DNA from: Holophaga sp.
Lineage (GTDB): Bacteria; Acidobacteriota; Holophagae; Holophagales; Holophagaceae
Assembly (NCBI GenBank): GCA_030691225.1
Contig: JAUYES010000595.1
Coordinates: forward strand, 1 to 7,567
Length of the DNA: 7,567 nucleotides
Direction: 5' to 3'
Part shown: positions 7,101 to 7,567 of the stretch, piece by piece
Position numbering within the stretch: the first letter of the stretch is position 1
Layout: each line of letters begins with the position of its first letter
Position numbers and translations under genes: made by a program
Notes under the pieces: generated by a model
Seen by the model: only the letters and a program-made list of their open reading frames with translations
What the model was told of the DNA's origin: nothing
Databases searched by the model: none

Positions 7101-7567
7101 GTGGAGCCCACTGGCCAGTGTGTTGGCGGTGGGATTGATCTTCTCGATGTTCTTCACGCTCCTGGTGGTGCCGGTGATCTACGTGCTGGTGTTCACGGCC
7201 AGGGAAAAACGCGCCGCCATTTCCAATGGCGTGGCTCTGGCCTTGCTGATCCTTTCCGGGCCCGTGCTGATGAGTGCCGAACCGGCCCGCCCTCTAACGG
7301 TGGAAGCGGCCGTGAATCAGGCTCTGCAAAACAGCTCGGGGGTTCGCATCGCGCGCGCCAAGGTGCAGGAAGCGCAAGCCAAGCACCGCAGCGCCCGGGC
7401 GGATTACTTTCCTCATCTCTCGGCCGACGCCACCTGGCTGAAAAGTTCCGGCGAGACCCTGGTGAAGATACCCGCCGGTGGTCTGGGCACCATCCCTGGC
7501 CTCGGTCCCTTCCCGGTTCAGGACATGAGCCTGGGTCAAGGCAATAATCGGCTCTACCTGCAGAACA
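4144..7567 (+). CDS. RND efflux pump fused in frame to a TolC-type outer-membrane channel domain, 3' partial
   Basis: I translated the frame codon by codon: 1141 codons from ATG 4144 to the right edge, no stop. GGAGGT (4133-4138) is its ribosome site. Residues 1-1019 form a complete RND permease: TM1 about 10-30, first periplasmic porter/docking loop about 31-339, TM2-TM6 about 340-488, TM7 about 532-553, second periplasmic loop about 554-860, TM8-TM12 about 862-1018. TM4 carries the Asp pair of proton relay (VVDDAIVIADN, D403/D404, matching AcrB D407/D408). TM10 reads GIVVRNAIILIDY, with R931 where AcrB has K940. This fits a drug-type (HAE-like) rather than metal-type pump. Residues 1020-1045 are a basic then hydrophobic segment. 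From 1050 the chain is an outer-membrane-factor N-terminus (LTVEAAVNQALQNSSGVRIA, then ARADYFPHLSADATW), continuing off the window. A normal RND ends near 1020-1050 residues; a full channel domain would bring the total near 1450-1500. The substrate is unknown. Confidence 0.93.
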   Translation, partial: MEKIIKICLRYPTLTAVLTLMIVTVGIRSLMFMPRTEDPSITIRTGLVLAAYPGATSAQVEKQVTKTLEATIFKFQEVRKGKTFSTSRPGVAIINVELEKNVKNPDIFWAKLRHEMNVVKASALPREVMGPIVNSDFGDTVAMLVAVSGERYGYRELRDYVDQIQDTLRTVGQVGKISTIGQQNEQIWVTSSLERMSQYFTDPLKVIGALGQRNVVQGAGSVRTDAGRIPLHTTGAFNSEDEIRKVMVGMSRTGQPVYIGDFAAVERRYQDPEFLVRFDGKPTVMISVEMQKGNNIVELGDRVGAALAQLRPLLPPDLNLDFVANQPKVVEERISGMGHEFLIAIACVVLVTMLLLPMRVALIAALAIPITMLSTIGVMNMLGVQLHQVSIAALILVLGIVVDDAIVIADNYVELLDRKVPRPEAAWRAATEVLVPVLTATLTIIASFLPLVILSGSAGEFIFALPITVAVALTVSFLVAIFLTPLLCRTFIQKGLHDHDAEPIEGAKKFSALDLLQDAYKRAITHFMARPSMAVGLGVGAVILGLFLFRFVPQQFFPNAERNQFVIDLWMPQGSRIEATDAVLRRIETDLAGNKEVAHFASFVGQSAPRFYYNVNPQQPDPAYGQMIVNTHHEKATGSTVADLQAHLARLVPEGMVIVKELQQGAVMEGPIEVRISGDDTGQLKILGRQVEDIFHADSRARYIHTDYYNDSALVDVNLNTELASRLGMTNAGVSKLLSGAFDGTPVSTFWEGNRAVNIVLRVEPAHRVSFDDVRNTYVGSAMAEGKVPLRAVAELVPKWQTSRIVRRNGVPTLTVRCFPAPGSYASALLKEALPKVKALPLPQGYRLDLGGERANQEETFPEMVLALSIGILAIFLILMIQFRNLSEPLVVMASIPLSLFGVVFGLIITRNAFGFTAFMGMISLCGIVVRNAIILIDYIKEKLREGSTLVEAATQAGERRLRPIFLTTMAAAVGVTPMIISGSKLWSPLASVLAVGLIFSMFFTLLVVPVIYVLVFTAREKRAAISNGVALALLILSGPVLMSAEPARPLTVEAAVNQALQNSSGVRIARAKVQEAQAKHRSARADYFPHLSADATWLKSSGETLVKIPAGGLGTIPGLGPFPVQDMSLGQGNNRLYLQN
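7201..7278 (+). other. Fusion junction: internal signal-sequence-like or 13th membrane segment between RND and TolC domains
   Basis: Residues 1020-1045 of the fused protein read REKRAAISNG, then VALALLILSGPVLM, then SA before EPARPLT. This has the form of a signal peptide: basic n-region, hydrophobic core, small residues at the end. RND pumps end in the cytoplasm after TM12, so a further membrane crossing is needed for the channel domain to reach the periplasm, and this segment can supply it. A signal peptidase I cut after A1045 is possible but has Met at -3, which is not ideal, so the segment may remain uncleaved. Internal GTG codons at 7183, 7189 and 7231 could in principle start a separate channel protein, but I see no convincing ribosome site before them. 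Confidence 0.7.

Noticed and set aside
6540..7547. Plus-strand frames at 6540-7019 and 7101-7547
   Set aside because: They are out-of-frame shadows of the fused pump-channel gene, rich in Arg/Gly/Pro/His, with no family motifs.

Overview
The window looks like chromosomal DNA from a diderm (Gram-negative-type) bacterium, GC-rich by eye. It encodes two outer-membrane TolC-type channels and a lipobox-bearing periplasmic adaptor, so an outer membrane is certain. The lineage is not readable with confidence. The gene style (TetR-led efflux operons, lipoprotein adaptor) would fit Acidobacteriota/Holophagae or a proteobacterium, but this is a guess.

Layout: two efflux operons diverge from a 169-bp control region (2186-2354). 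Leftward (minus strand): a TetR-family regulator (1499-2185) is translationally coupled through TAATG to a TolC-family outer-membrane factor (171-1499). After 30 bp comes the N-terminus of a membrane-anchored protein, probably a HlyD/MFP adaptor (1-140), which runs off the left edge. The transporter that would complete this set lies outside the window, so ABC or RND type cannot be decided. Rightward (plus strand): a second TetR-family regulator (2355-2972), then an RND periplasmic adaptor lipoprotein (3043-4140), then an RND inner-membrane pump starting at 4144. The pump frame does not stop at the usual RND end. It continues without a stop codon through a signal-peptide-like hydrophobic segment into a second TolC-type outer-membrane-factor domain and is still open at the right edge. 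The inner-membrane pump and outer-membrane channel are therefore encoded as one polypeptide.

Control region: two 20-bp near-identical operators in opposite orientation (19 of 20 bases match; one has a perfect 16-bp palindrome core AATCAATCGATTGATT) sit over the predicted promoter of the leftward operon, with centres 33 bp apart. A different dyad, ATTCCAA-N8-TTGGAAT, lies between the rightward promoter candidates and the start of the second tetR. This suggests that each regulator has its own operator and represses its own operon, with possible cross-talk through the shared spacer.

The most notable point is the RND-TolC fusion and its junction, which looks like an internal signal sequence or 13th membrane segment. 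No RNA genes, mobile elements, CRISPR arrays or long gene-free stretches were seen.
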